Origin: M3007 sp041741155
Lineage (GTDB): Bacteria; Bacteroidota; Bacteroidia; Chitinophagales; Saprospiraceae
NCBI GenBank assembly: GCA_041741155.1
Contig: JBGSKO010000144.1
Location: forward strand, 21,680 to 85,679
Length of the DNA: 64,000 nucleotides
Direction: 5' to 3'
The first letter of the stretch is position 1. Each line of letters starts with the position of its first letter. This document shows positions 1 through 8,178 of the stretch, piece by piece. The position numbers were made by a program, and so were the translations under genes. The notes below the pieces were generated by a model. It saw only the letters and a program-made list of their open reading frames with translations. It searched no databases and was not told where the DNA came from.

Positions 1-2487
1 TTCCAGCCACTCCCGGTCAGGCGGCGACAGGAGCGGAGTGGCGGCTTCCGGTTCAACTTCAGATATGACTACCGAACGACGAGCAGCCTGGTTTTTTAGT
101 AAATTTTCGATGCGTACCAGCAGTTCCTCCTCGTCGAAGGGCTTGATGAGGTAGTCGTCCACCCCGATGCGCAAGGCCCTGAGCTTGTCCCTCGCTTCGG
201 CTCGCGCCGTGAGCATGATGACGGGGATATAGCGGGTGGCATCGCCAGATTTCAGTTTTTCAAGCAGTTGGTAACCGTCCATGACGGGCATCATGAGGTC
301 TGATAGAATCAAACTGGGGAATGAAATGGGCAATAATGAATGATGAATTAAGAATGATGAATTAACCGCATCTTGTTTGGTATTCATCATTTTTAATTCA
401 TCATTCATCATGGACAACGCTTCCCGCCCGTTTGCGGCGCTGACAACGTGGTATTTTTCCGACAAGATCAGACGGATGTAGGCTTGCAGGTCAGGGTTGT
501 CCTCCACGACGAGGACGGTGGGTTTCGTCGCGTCGAATGGTTCCGACGGCGCGGCCAACGCGGGTCGTACTGGCTGGAGCAGCGATTGGATTTCCGGGGC
601 GGCATCCGGGGCTTGCAGGTTATCCATGAATTTGACCGGGAACAATACCCGGAACAGCGTGCCCGCACCGAGCGCACTTTCCACCTCGATTTTTCCGCCA
701 AACAGTTGCACATACTCCTGACACAGGGCGAGGCCGATGCCCGTGCCGCCCTCGGCGGGTTTATCGGGGCGGGTGGTCTGGAAGTAGCGGTCGAACAGGT
801 GCGAAAGGTCGTCGGGGTGGATACCGGGGCCGTTGTCGGCGACCGTCAGTTGGAGCGTGCCGGCGTTCAACGCCAGTCTGGCCTCGACGCGCCCACCTGG
901 CGGGGTGAACTTGAAGGCGTTGGCGAGCAGGTTGTTCAGGATTTGGCGGCATTTGGCCTGATCGAGATTGGCCACCGTGTCATCCGGCACGTCTATTTCG
1001 TACGAAAAACCGAGGTTCCTGCTTTCGGCCAGCGACTCGAACTGGGCGAAGTGGCTGCGGAAAAAGGCTGCCAACCCGGTCGGCTTTTCGTCTAATTCCA
1101 TTTTGCCCATTTCCAGTTTGCCGAGATCGAGAATGTCGGTGACTAATTGTTCGAGCTGTTTGCCGCTCTGGTTGGCCATTTGCAGCAAGTTGGTTTGCTT
1201 ATCAGTCAGCCGGCTTTCTTTCAGAAGTGTACCAATAGGGCCGAGCAGCAAGGTTAGCGGCGTGCGCAGTTCGTGGGAGACATTGGCGAAAAAACGGGTC
1301 TTGGCGGCATCAAGGGATTTCAGTTGTTCGGATTGTACGCGGGTTTTCAGGTTGACCCTTCGCAGCCGGAAATAGAAATACCCCAATACGGCAAAAAACA
1401 ACAGGGCGATAAGGAACAGGACAGTAGCCCACTTTCTGCGTTCTTTTTCGGATTCAATCTGCCGGCTTTGCTCCTCGATCTGCCGGCTTTTCCTAAGGTC
1501 GGTGTAGCGGGCATCTACCGCGATAAGCGCTTCGCGATTCTGGGCGCGTACATACGCCAGTTTCATTTCATAGCCCTGTTTTATGTAGTGCAAGGCAGTA
1601 GGACGCCCAAGGTCCTCGTAGATTTCTCCCCGTAGTTGGTATGCTCCGTGCAGGATGTGCAGTTCGGTTGATCCGCGTGCAAAGGCTTTGGGCGCTGTTT
1701 TGAATGTCGAATCCGTGTAGGCGAGCGCCTCCATGAGTTTGCCTTTCCCGAAATGCAGGTTTGCTATGTTGTTGAAAATACCGCATAAGGAGGTATAGTT
1801 CTTTACCTTTCGGTAAAGCCGTGCGGCGGCAGTGTAATGTTCCAGTCGATCCTCATATTTTTTCAAGGTCAGTCCCAGGAGCAAATGACCCTCGGCTTCC
1901 TCGAAGGTCTGCCCAAATTTGGGCGCTGTTAGCAGCACTTCGCGAGCATAAAAAACGGTCGAGTCCTGATCGCCGAACATTCGGTGCCAGGAAGCGATTC
2001 GGATGGCAAAACGGGGGTAAATGGAGTCCGGCCCGTGCTGGGCAATGGCGGACTGCGCCAGGCGCAATTGGTGAATGCTTTGGTCGGCCCGTCCTATTTT
2101 TTCGTAGAGGAGGGCCAGGGCGCGGGAAGTCTCGGCGTAAATCTCCCATTGCCCAATACTTTCACTGGACTTCTGGGTGCGAAAAAGAACATGCAGGGCC
2201 GACGTATCGAGACCTTTGTGCTCCAGCGCGACGCCGTAGGCCAGCTGCACCTTCAGTCCCAGGGGCGAGTTCATTTTGTCGAGCTGCCGGAGCCGACCCA
2301 ACAGGTTTTCACACAAGACGATGGCGCTGTCCAATTGATCCGCAGTCACTTGCTCCCGCGCGCGCGCCAGTTCGCGTGTCATAGTGGCCTCGTCGCTGCG
2401 GCTGTTTTGGGCATTCAGGCTACAAGTACCGCACAACCAAAACAAGACCAAGGCGGCTGACACGGCAACAATTCGATGGCACAGCAT
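1..2487 (-). CDS. Hybrid sensor histidine kinase / response regulator (3' end beyond window)
   Basis: Inner-membrane two-component hybrid of the kind common in Bacteroidota. The first 829 codons lie in the window and the frame runs off its left edge. In order: a signal peptide (about residues 1-26, ending CSLNAQ), a TPR-like helical sensor region (about 40-330), one membrane segment (about 357-375), a HisKA domain with phospho-acceptor His405 in VSHELRTPL, a HATPase domain with NLLANAFKFTPPGG, DNGPGI and GTGIGL boxes, then a receiver domain with acidic pair E662-D663 and phospho-acceptor Asp730 in LILSDLMMPVMDG. A helix-turn-helix output domain often follows in this family but would lie outside. 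The receiver carries an unusual in-frame insertion of about 30 residues (693-722) between NGREALS and LILSD, encoded by an AT-rich palindrome. The start is the ATG directly ahead of the signal peptide. The sensed signal is unknown. Confidence 0.9.
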   Translation of the reverse strand, partial: MLCHRIVAVSAALVLFWLCGTCSLNAQNSRSDEATMTRELARAREQVTADQLDSAIVLCENLLGRLRQLDKMNSPLGLKVQLAYGVALEHKGLDTSALHVLFRTQKSSESIGQWEIYAETSRALALLYEKIGRADQSIHQLRLAQSAIAQHGPDSIYPRFAIRIASWHRMFGDQDSTVFYAREVLLTAPKFGQTFEEAEGHLLLGLTLKKYEDRLEHYTAAARLYRKVKNYTSLCGIFNNIANLHFGKGKLMEALAYTDSTFKTAPKAFARGSTELHILHGAYQLRGEIYEDLGRPTALHYIKQGYEMKLAYVRAQNREALIAVDARYTDLRKSRQIEEQSRQIESEKERRKWATVLFLIALLFFAVLGYFYFRLRRVNLKTRVQSEQLKSLDAAKTRFFANVSHELRTPLTLLLGPIGTLLKESRLTDKQTNLLQMANQSGKQLEQLVTDILDLGKLEMGKMELDEKPTGLAAFFRSHFAQFESLAESRNLGFSYEIDVPDDTVANLDQAKCRQILNNLLANAFKFTPPGGRVEARLALNAGTLQLTVADNGPGIHPDDLSHLFDRYFQTTRPDKPAEGGTGIGLALCQEYVQLFGGKIEVESALGAGTLFRVLFPVKFMDNLQAPDAAPEIQSLLQPVRPALAAPSEPFDATKPTVLVVEDNPDLQAYIRLILSEKYHVVSAANGREALSMMNDELKMMNTKQDAVNSSFLIHHSLLPISFPSLILSDLMMPVMDGYQLLEKLKSGDATRYIPVIMLTARAEARDKLRALRIGVDDYLIKPFDEEELLVRIENLLKNQAARRSVVISEVEPEAATPLLSPPDREWLE
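331..411. repeat. AT-rich palindromic insertion inside the receiver domain
   Basis: Two arms of about 28 bases (roughly 334-363 and 383-411) are inverted copies with about one mismatch, separated by a loop of about 20 bases. The core AATTCATCATTCATCAT (395-411) recurs exactly in the repeat at 51814-51835. The insertion keeps the kinase frame open on the minus strand and adds about 30 residues between beta-2 and beta-3 of the receiver fold. It resembles a small palindromic repeat element rather than normal receiver sequence. Confidence 0.8.
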
Positions 2488-2565
2488 TTTTACGGTACTA
2501 ATTGTGATTTTGTTCAAAGATAACCGACCTGACGGGCATATACCGCAGAACGGGCAAAGGTTGTA

Positions 2566-3138
2566 CTACTTTGGATCGCTGATCTCGCCTGCCTGATGGC
2601 TCCACACTCTTCTGCCCGTAGCACTGTACAGCACCAGGAGATTGGGCTCCAATACCAATTTGACGGGCTTCCAGTCTGCTGCTCTGTATTTCTCGCCACC
2701 GAAATAGGCGTGTGTTCCCGAGGTCCATACCGGCCGGAACCTATCGTCGTACAAGACGAGGTTGCCGTCGTCCTGCATGATAAGCTCATAGCCGGGGACC
2801 GCGCCTTTGGTCTTGGCTGTCCACAGGCGCCCGGAGGCGTTGTACAAAATAAACTCCCCGTTTTCCGTAAGCCGGGCGCCAGACCCGGCTTGGTTGCTAT
2901 CCAGTACCAATCCGTAACTGCCCGCCCAGAGTGATTGACCGGGATACAACACGTTTTTTTCGTCCACGTCGGATGTTGCGGGTATTGCAGGTTGGGCAGG
3001 GATCGGCTTTTTGGACACGCCAGGTCCTGCCACGACCTGCTCTTTCGAGCCACGCTCTTGGCAAGCCGTTATCCAAAAGATCAGCAAAAAAACGGCAAGC
3101 CGAGTGCTGCCAAATGGCTGGGTAATTCTACTGGCCAT
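2566..3138 (-). CDS. Bulb-type (D-mannose-binding) lectin-like lipoprotein
   Basis: Predicted surface or periplasmic lipoprotein of 190 residues. Reading from ATG 3138 gives a signal peptide with lipobox ITAC, so the mature protein should begin at that Cys. The 28 codons upstream of this ATG lack signal-peptide character, so the shorter start is preferred. The mature part carries the beta-prism II pattern: LTENGEFILYN, then QDDGNLVLYD, which matches the QxDxNxVxY sugar-binding signature, then a weaker third repeat near LLVLYSATGRRVW. Such domains bind mannose-like glycans in known lectins; here this is inference from the motif. It sits alone between the kinase start and the tRNA region and has no obvious operon partner. 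Confidence 0.75.
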   Translation of the reverse strand: MASRITQPFGSTRLAVFLLIFWITACQERGSKEQVVAGPGVSKKPIPAQPAIPATSDVDEKNVLYPGQSLWAGSYGLVLDSNQAGSGARLTENGEFILYNASGRLWTAKTKGAVPGYELIMQDDGNLVLYDDRFRPVWTSGTHAYFGGEKYRAADWKPVKLVLEPNLLVLYSATGRRVWSHQAGEISDPK

Positions 3139-3369
3139 GCGTGGAAAGAGGTATCTGGTGCCGCAAGATTTCGTCTTCTTTTTGAACAGGTCCACTCCGG
3201 ACACCGCTATTAGGCCGGCCAAAGATATGGAAACAGAATTCGACTGCTAACGGTACCGCCGACCGCAAGCATTGCATATTCCTAAATAGCTGTCGAAAGG
3301 TTGAAGTGTTGATCCAAATTGCTTCGGATGATGCATATCACCCGGTTTTTAAAAAAACACCTGTTCAAG
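3139..3369. other. Intergenic stretch with no recognisable gene
   Basis: About 230 bases (340 counting the promoter and leader up to the first tRNA) between the divergent lectin gene and the tRNA transcription unit. No reading frame with coding character, no RNA fold and no repeat family was recognised. It presumably holds the lectin promoter on the minus strand, but no convincing -7 element was placed. Confidence 0.5.
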
Positions 3370-3403
3370 TTTTGTTATTTCTCCAAGTGGACGCCTATCT
3401 TTG
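3370..3403 (+). promoter_or_regulatory. Bacteroidota-type promoter of the tRNA unit
   Basis: TTTTG at 3370-3374 and TATCTTTG at 3396-3403 match the Bacteroidota -33 (TTTG) and -7 (TAnnTTTG) elements with a 21-base spacer. Transcription would start near 3410, about 70 bases upstream of tRNA-Thr. Confidence 0.7.
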
Positions 3404-3478
3404 CCGCCGCTTTTGACGAAAAGCCACACGGAAAGAAGAACTGGTACAAAAATTGTCTTCTTCCGCGTAATCTACCAA

Positions 3479-3553
3479 GCCGGATTAGCTCAGCGGTAGA
3501 GCAGCTGATTCGTAATCAGCAGGTCGAGGGTTCAAATCCCTTGTCCGGCTCCA
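3479..3553 (+). tRNA. tRNA-Thr (anticodon CGT)
   Basis: Full cloverleaf. Acceptor stem GCCGGAT pairs with GTCCGGC; the D arm contains AGCTCAGCGGTAGAGC; the anticodon stem GCTGA/TCAGC encloses loop TTCGTAA (anticodon CGT, codon ACG); the T arm contains GGTTCAAATCC. Discriminator T3550 is followed by an encoded CCA (3551-3553). Confidence 0.95.
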
Positions 3554-3558
3554 GTAGG

Positions 3559-3632
3559 CGGGATGTAGCGCAGCCCGGTAGCGCGCGTCGTTCGGGACGA
3601 CGAGGTCCCAGGTTCGAATCCTGGTATCCCGA
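3559..3632 (+). tRNA. tRNA-Pro (anticodon CGG)
   Basis: Cloverleaf with acceptor CGGGATG pairing TATCCCG, anticodon stem CGTCG/CGACG around loop TTCGGGA (anticodon CGG, codon CCG), and T loop GTTCGAATC. CCA is not encoded, unlike the tRNA five bases upstream. Both tRNAs share one promoter and one terminator. Confidence 0.95.
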
Positions 3633-3640
3633 CTAAAATC

Positions 3641-3678
3641 AAATGCAACCACCTGACTTTGGGTGGTTGCATTTTTTT
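3641..3678 (+). terminator. Rho-independent terminator of the tRNA pair
   Basis: A 13-base inverted repeat (AAATGCAACCACC with GGTGGTTGCATTT) is followed by a run of T. It ends three bases before the start codon of the next gene, so that gene either has a promoter inside this region or relies on read-through. Confidence 0.85.
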
Positions 3679-3680
3679 AT

Positions 3681-4076
3681 ATGGAACTCGATATCCAAAC
3701 ACCCGCCCTGCTTTTTCCGGCCGTTTCGCTGCTTATGCTGGCCTATACCAACAAGTTTCTGGCCATTGCCAACCTCATCCGGAAACTGTACTCCGACTAC
3801 GAAAAGAACCAGCACATCAGCCTCATCGCCCAGATTTCCAACTTGCGCCGCCGTCTGATGCTGATCCGCTGGATGCAGGTGGGCGGAGTAGCCAGCATCC
3901 TCTGCTGCGTGATTACCATGTTCCTCATCTACGGAGGCTTCCAAATGTGGGCAAAGATTTTGTTTGCTATCAGCCTGTTGCTCATGATCGCTTCCCTGAT
4001 TTTGAGCCTGGTAGAACTGTTTCTGTCCGCCGGAGCCCTGCGCCTGCTCTTACGCGATCTGGAGAAAAAAATGTGA
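3681..4076 (+). CDS. DUF2721 family membrane protein
   Basis: Small integral membrane protein of 131 residues. The N-terminal hydrophobic stretch TPALLFPAVSLLMLAYTNKF is followed by a charged helix with LRRRLMLIRWMQ and two more membrane segments (about 70-90 and 95-120). The pattern TPALLFPAxSLLMLAYTN plus LRRRLxLIR is typical of DUF2721, a family of unknown function. ATG 3681 is chosen over an in-frame start six codons upstream because that one overlaps the terminator hairpin. It is followed by the promoter of rimP and is not clearly part of that operon. Confidence 0.8.
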   Translation: MELDIQTPALLFPAVSLLMLAYTNKFLAIANLIRKLYSDYEKNQHISLIAQISNLRRRLMLIRWMQVGGVASILCCVITMFLIYGGFQMWAKILFAISLLLMIASLILSLVELFLSAGALRLLLRDLEKKM

Positions 4077-4103
4077 TCTCGAAAACCAGGCGCCACAAAA
4101 ATG

Positions 4104-4134
4104 TTTGCCCAAATGGATTATAGCCGTACCTTCG
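4104..4134 (+). promoter_or_regulatory. Promoter of the rimP-nusA operon
   Basis: TTTG at 4104-4107 and TACCTTCG at 4127-4134, spacer 19 bases, fit the Bacteroidota -33/-7 arrangement with one deviation (TTCG for TTTG). The same TACCTTCG variant precedes uvrA at 57752. The predicted leader to the rimP ATG is about 100 bases. Confidence 0.6.
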
Positions 4135-4162
4135 CGGCACAATTCTGATCACAGTAATGCGA

Positions 4163-4187
4163 GAGGGAACCATTGGTTCCCTTTTTG
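4163..4187 (+). promoter_or_regulatory. Terminator-like hairpin in the rimP leader
   Basis: AGGGAACC (4164-4171) pairs with GGTTCCCT (4175-4182) around a three-base loop and is followed by TTTTTG. It lies between the promoter and the rimP start, so it could attenuate the ribosome maturation/NusA operon. No alternative antiterminator fold was established. Confidence 0.5.
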
Positions 4188-4244
4188 TTTGCCCTTTACC
4201 AAACTTTTGGCGGGTTTATCCCACCACTTCAAACACGGCGTATC

Positions 4245-4724
4245 ATGGAATTAACCGAACGCATCGCCCTGCTACTGGAAGAAAAATACGCGACGGAGGA
4301 AAGCCTCGCCGATTGTTTTACAGTGGATATGGAACTCAAACCCGGAAACAAACTCTACGTCTATGTGGACAGCGACTCCGGAATTAACTTCGACAAGTGT
4401 AGAAAACTCAGCCGCCACCTGGAAAGCTATCTGGATACCAACGGTTGGCTGGGCACACAGTATGTGCTGGAAGTCAGCAGCCCGGGCATCGGTCGCCCAC
4501 TCCGGTTCCTGCGGCAGTACAACAGAAATATCGGTCGCACGGTGGTCGTCACCCTGCACGACCAAACCCGGGAACGGGGCATTCTGAAAGGAGCCGATGA
4601 AACCCAGGTGGTCATCGAACAAACCGTCATCGAAAAGGAAGGGAAAAAGAAAAAAGAAGTGCTTGTGGAGCGCGCTATTCCCTTCGATCAAATTGAAAGA
4701 ACCGTAGTAAAAGCCGCTTTTTAA
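4245..4724 (+). CDS. rimP: Ribosome maturation factor RimP
   Basis: Cytoplasmic factor for 30S subunit maturation, 159 residues, a normal length. The N-terminal domain runs to about residue 80 and includes CRKLSRHLESYLD and the signature YVLEVSSPGIGRPL. The C-terminal SH3-like domain contains GRTVVVTL, a basic KEGKKKKE stretch and the closing PFDQIERTVVKAAF. ATG 4245 is the start that yields MELTERI; the 24 codons upstream read through the leader hairpin and are not coding. It is first in an operon with nusA 42 bases downstream, the usual bacterial pairing. Confidence 0.93.
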   Translation: MELTERIALLLEEKYATEESLADCFTVDMELKPGNKLYVYVDSDSGINFDKCRKLSRHLESYLDTNGWLGTQYVLEVSSPGIGRPLRFLRQYNRNIGRTVVVTLHDQTRERGILKGADETQVVIEQTVIEKEGKKKKEVLVERAIPFDQIERTVVKAAF

Positions 4725-4766
4725 GCGACATAAAAACTCGAAACTCAATACTCAAAACTGTACAAC

Positions 4767-6014
4767 ATGGTCAATTTAGTTGATGTATTCTCCGAATTTA
4801 AAACCGGAAAAAACATAGACCGCCCCACAATGGTGCGCGTGCTGGAGGATGTGTTCCGCACCCTCATCAAGAAAAAATATATCACCGACGAAAACTTCGA
4901 CGTGATCGTAAATACCACCACCGGTGACTTGGAAATCTGGCGCGTACGCGAGGTGGTACCCGACGGTGAGGTCACCGACGAAAACGCACAAATCAGCGAA
5001 TCCGAAGCACGCCTGGTGGACGAGAGCCTCGACACGGGCGAGGAATGCTACGAACAGCTGGACATAGAAGACTTCGGTCGCCGGGCCATCATGGCCGCCC
5101 GCCAGACGCTGGTGTCGCGTATCATGGAACTCGAAAAAGATGAAATATACCGCAAGTACGCCGAAATGGTCGGCGATGTGGTAACGGGTGAGGTCAACCA
5201 GATCATGAAAAAAGAAATTCTGGTACTGGACGATGCCACCAGCAACGAACTCGTTTTGCCCCGCCTCGAGATGATTAAGGGCGACTACTACCGCAAGGGC
5301 GATATGGTGCGCGCCATCATCAAAAAGGTGGAAATGCGCAACAACACACCGTTCATCATGATCAGCCGCACCGATCCGAGCTTCCTGCAAAAACTCATGG
5401 AAGCCGAAGTGCCCGAAATTGAAGACGGTATCATCGAAATCAAAAATATCGTGCGACTGCCCGGCGAACGCGCCAAAGTAGCCGTCGAAAGCCACGACGA
5501 CCGCGTAGATCCAGTGGGTGCTTGCGTCGGCATGAAAGGCAGCCGTATCCACGGTATCGTGCGGGAATTGCGCAACGAGAACATTGACATCATCAACTAC
5601 ACCACGAACGTCTCGCTGTATATTCAGCGCAGCCTTACCCCGGCCAAAATCACCACCATTGACCTCGACCACGAACGCAAACGCGCAGCGGTCTATCTCG
5701 ATGCCGATCAGGTAAGCCTCGCCATCGGTAAAAGCGGTTCCAATATCAAATTGGCCACCAAACTCACCGGCTACGAAATTGACGTCTTTCGCAATAACCA
5801 ACAGGAACTCGAAATTGATGACGTGGACCTCGAGGAATTCAGCGACGAGATCGAACCATGGGTGATCGAAGCCTTCAAAAGCATCGGTTGTGATACCGCA
5901 CGCCAGGTACTCGAACTGAGCGCCGAAGAACTCTTGCGCCGTACCGACCTGGAAGAAGAAACGATCAAAGACGTGCTGGCCGTACTCGCCCGCGAGTTTG
6001 ATAGCGAAGAATAA
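4767..6014 (+). CDS. nusA: Transcription termination/antitermination factor NusA
   Basis: RNA polymerase-binding elongation factor of 415 residues. The N-terminal domain (about 1-130) opens with MVNLVDVFSEFK; an S1 domain follows (about 135-205, VVTGEVNQIMKKEILV); then tandem KH domains with VGACVGMKGSRIHGI and DQVSLAIGKSGSNIKLA; then a short acidic tail with HhH-like character (LEEETIKDVLAVL). This compact form without long AR repeats is usual in Bacteroidota. The leader directly before the ATG carries CTCAA-type direct repeats (4736-4762). Downstream, after only nine bases, comes a helicase rather than the commonly observed infB. Confidence 0.95.
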   Translation: MVNLVDVFSEFKTGKNIDRPTMVRVLEDVFRTLIKKKYITDENFDVIVNTTTGDLEIWRVREVVPDGEVTDENAQISESEARLVDESLDTGEECYEQLDIEDFGRRAIMAARQTLVSRIMELEKDEIYRKYAEMVGDVVTGEVNQIMKKEILVLDDATSNELVLPRLEMIKGDYYRKGDMVRAIIKKVEMRNNTPFIMISRTDPSFLQKLMEAEVPEIEDGIIEIKNIVRLPGERAKVAVESHDDRVDPVGACVGMKGSRIHGIVRELRNENIDIINYTTNVSLYIQRSLTPAKITTIDLDHERKRAAVYLDADQVSLAIGKSGSNIKLATKLTGYEIDVFRNNQQELEIDDVDLEEFSDEIEPWVIEAFKSIGCDTARQVLELSAEELLRRTDLEEETIKDVLAVLAREFDSEE

Positions 6015-6023
6015 GGCTTCGTC

Positions 6024-8162
6024 ATGTCCGACAAAAAACACGCGCACTATGAACGCCTGCTGGAATTGCTTCGGCAGGAAAAAGCGGAGGATTATCGGTC
6101 TTTCTTGCAAACCGTGCGCGAAAATCCCCTGTCCGACCGCGTCGAACAGGGCTACACGTGGTATCCGCTGAATATCTTGCAAACGGGTTTTGCCCTCGGC
6201 GAAAAAGCCTTTGTCGTGGTAGAACGCACCACCCGGCTGAACGAGCCGCACCAGTTGCGCGCCGGACAGTCCGTGAGCCTGTTCACGCAGGCGCCGAATA
6301 CGGACGAGCCCGAAAAACAAGGGATCATCAACTTCGTGGAGCGCAACCGCATGAAGATCATCCTCAACGCCCGCGACGTGCCGGACTGGCTCAATGCCGG
6401 CCACGTCGGCGTGGACATGCTCTTTGACGACCGCAGCTACCGCGAAATGGAACGCGCCCTCGAAAAAGTACGGGCTGCCAAAGGCGACCGGCTGGCGGAA
6501 TTGCGGAACCTCGCAACCCCACCCCCATCCCCTCCCCCGGCGGGGAGGGGGGCTACATCACGCCCTGCCGGCTTTGCTGCAAGTTTGGAAATAAATATCC
6601 CTGTTGTACCGGAAAACACAGCCCCAAACGGGATGCTACCCCCATCTCCCCCGGGAGAAGGGTTGGGTGCAGGGCTGAACCCTTCCCAGCAAGCCGCCGT
6701 CCACGCTATCGTGGAAAATCGCGACATCACTATTATACACGGGCCGCCAGGTACAGGCAAAACCACCACACTGGTTGCGGCCATTCAACTGCTCTGCCAG
6801 CGGGAAACTACCGTACTGGTAACTGCACCGAGCAACACCGCCGCAGACCTGCTTACCGAGCGCCTGGCCACCGCGGGCCTGAATGTCGTGCGCATTGGCA
6901 ACATCAGCCGGGTGGACGAAAACGTGCTGGAACACACCCTCGACTCCATTCTGGCCAAACACCCGGAAAGCAAAAACATTAAAAAAGTCAAAATTCAGGC
7001 CGCAGAGTACCGGCGCCAGGCGCGGCGTTTCAAACGCAGCTTCGGCCACGAAGAGCGCCGCGAGCGCGAACACCTCAAAACGCAGGCCCGCGAACTGGAA
7101 TCCTGGGCCAATAGCCTCGAAGACCGCCTCGTGGACCAGGTGCTCACCTCCGCTCAGGCAATCACCTGCACACTGGTGGGAGCTGCTCATCCCCTGCTGG
7201 ACAAACGCAAGTTTCGAACCTGCGTCATTGATGAAGCTGCTCAAGCCCTCGAACCCGCCTGCTGGATTCCCATTGCGAAATGCAGCCGCGTCGTACTTGC
7301 CGGCGACCCCTACCAACTGCCACCAACCGTAAAAAGCCTGGATGCTGCCCGAGCCGGGTTGTCCACCACCCTCATCGAACGCTGCATCGAACATTTATCC
7401 GATCGGGTTAGTTTGCTCACGGTACAGTACCGGATGCACCAGGCGATCATGGATTTTTCAAACCAGTATTTTTACGGTGGAGCACTGATCGCACACGAAA
7501 GTGTGGCGGGGCGCGTACTCGACTCCGTCGCTCCCCACTCCTTTGGGGACGGGGCCGTCACCTTTATTGACACCGCCGGCTGCGGTTTTGACGAGCGCAT
7601 GCAGCAAAGCAGCGGCAGCCTGCACCGCGCACTCAGTCGCTACAACCCGGAAGAAGCCCTGCTCGTGCGCGAACACCTGCTCCAATTGTTGCACCAACTG
7701 ACCGGCGAACAAACACAACTTCCGCACAACGAGGGTAACAGCCCGCACGAAACCACCCTGCCGAGCGTTGGCATCCTCTCGCCTTACCGCGAGCAGGTAA
7801 CATACCTGGAACAAGTTTTTCAGGATGACCCAGCCTTTGCCCACCTGCTGCATTCGCGCAAACAATCCGTCCATCAGCGACCTACTACCCAGGAACCCAA
7901 CATTACCATCAATACCATTGACGGTTTCCAGGGCCAGGAACGCGACGTGATCTACATCAGCCTGGTGCGCGCCAACCCAAAACACGAGATCGGGTTTTTG
8001 CAAGACTACCGCCGCATGAACGTAGCCATGACCCGCGCCCGCATGATGCTGGTCGTCATCGGCGACTCGGCCACGATCGGGAAAAACAAATTTTACCAGT
8101 CGTTTATGGACTATTGCGCAGAACGGGGAGCATATCGGACGGCTTGGGAATTTATGCGGTAG
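6024..8162 (+). CDS. Superfamily I DNA/RNA helicase, IGHMBP2/Upf1-like
   Basis: Cytoplasmic ATP-dependent helicase of 712 residues. Walker A is GPPGTGKTT (residues 240-248, Lys246), motif II is DEAAQ (from Asp403), motif III is GDPYQLPPT, and the C-terminal half has LTVQYRMH, TIDGFQGQERDVIYISLVR and VAMTRAR. This is the AAA_11/AAA_12 arrangement of the SMUBP-2 family. A Pro/Gly-rich stretch at about residues 164-217, just before LNPSQQAAV, is foreign-looking and is encoded by GC-rich palindromes. It starts nine bases after nusA and is probably in the same operon. The substrate is unknown. Confidence 0.9.
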   Translation: MSDKKHAHYERLLELLRQEKAEDYRSFLQTVRENPLSDRVEQGYTWYPLNILQTGFALGEKAFVVVERTTRLNEPHQLRAGQSVSLFTQAPNTDEPEKQGIINFVERNRMKIILNARDVPDWLNAGHVGVDMLFDDRSYREMERALEKVRAAKGDRLAELRNLATPPPSPPPAGRGATSRPAGFAASLEINIPVVPENTAPNGMLPPSPPGEGLGAGLNPSQQAAVHAIVENRDITIIHGPPGTGKTTTLVAAIQLLCQRETTVLVTAPSNTAADLLTERLATAGLNVVRIGNISRVDENVLEHTLDSILAKHPESKNIKKVKIQAAEYRRQARRFKRSFGHEERREREHLKTQARELESWANSLEDRLVDQVLTSAQAITCTLVGAAHPLLDKRKFRTCVIDEAAQALEPACWIPIAKCSRVVLAGDPYQLPPTVKSLDAARAGLSTTLIERCIEHLSDRVSLLTVQYRMHQAIMDFSNQYFYGGALIAHESVAGRVLDSVAPHSFGDGAVTFIDTAGCGFDERMQQSSGSLHRALSRYNPEEALLVREHLLQLLHQLTGEQTQLPHNEGNSPHETTLPSVGILSPYREQVTYLEQVFQDDPAFAHLLHSRKQSVHQRPTTQEPNITINTIDGFQGQERDVIYISLVRANPKHEIGFLQDYRRMNVAMTRARMMLVVIGDSATIGKNKFYQSFMDYCAERGAYRTAWEFMR
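6513..6675. repeat. GC-rich palindromic insertion inside the helicase gene
   Basis: Two GC-rich palindromes, one centred on 6529-6550 (CCCCTCCCC...GGGGAGGGG) and one on 6646-6657 (CTCCCCCGGGAG), bracket about 90 bases. The whole block stays in frame and adds roughly 50 residues between the N-terminal domain and Walker A. GGGGAGGGGGGCTACATC at 6542-6559 recurs exactly (opposite strand) in the insertion within uvrA. Boundaries are estimated by eye. Confidence 0.75.
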
Positions 8163-8178
8163 CGCTGGTTTTTACCCC

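Noticed and set aside
448..2384. Plus-strand open frames over the first 2.4 kb
   Set aside because: The minus strand holds one continuous kinase frame with all expected motifs; the plus-strand frames have none.
3479..3632. Further tRNA genes in the same cluster
   Set aside because: Only two cloverleafs fold; a terminator follows the second directly.
4776..6404. Long minus-strand open frame of about 540 codons across nusA and the helicase start
   Set aside because: It is the mirror of a high-confidence nusA frame, with His/Phe-rich composition and no family resemblance; GC-rich codon use leaves the opposite strand open.
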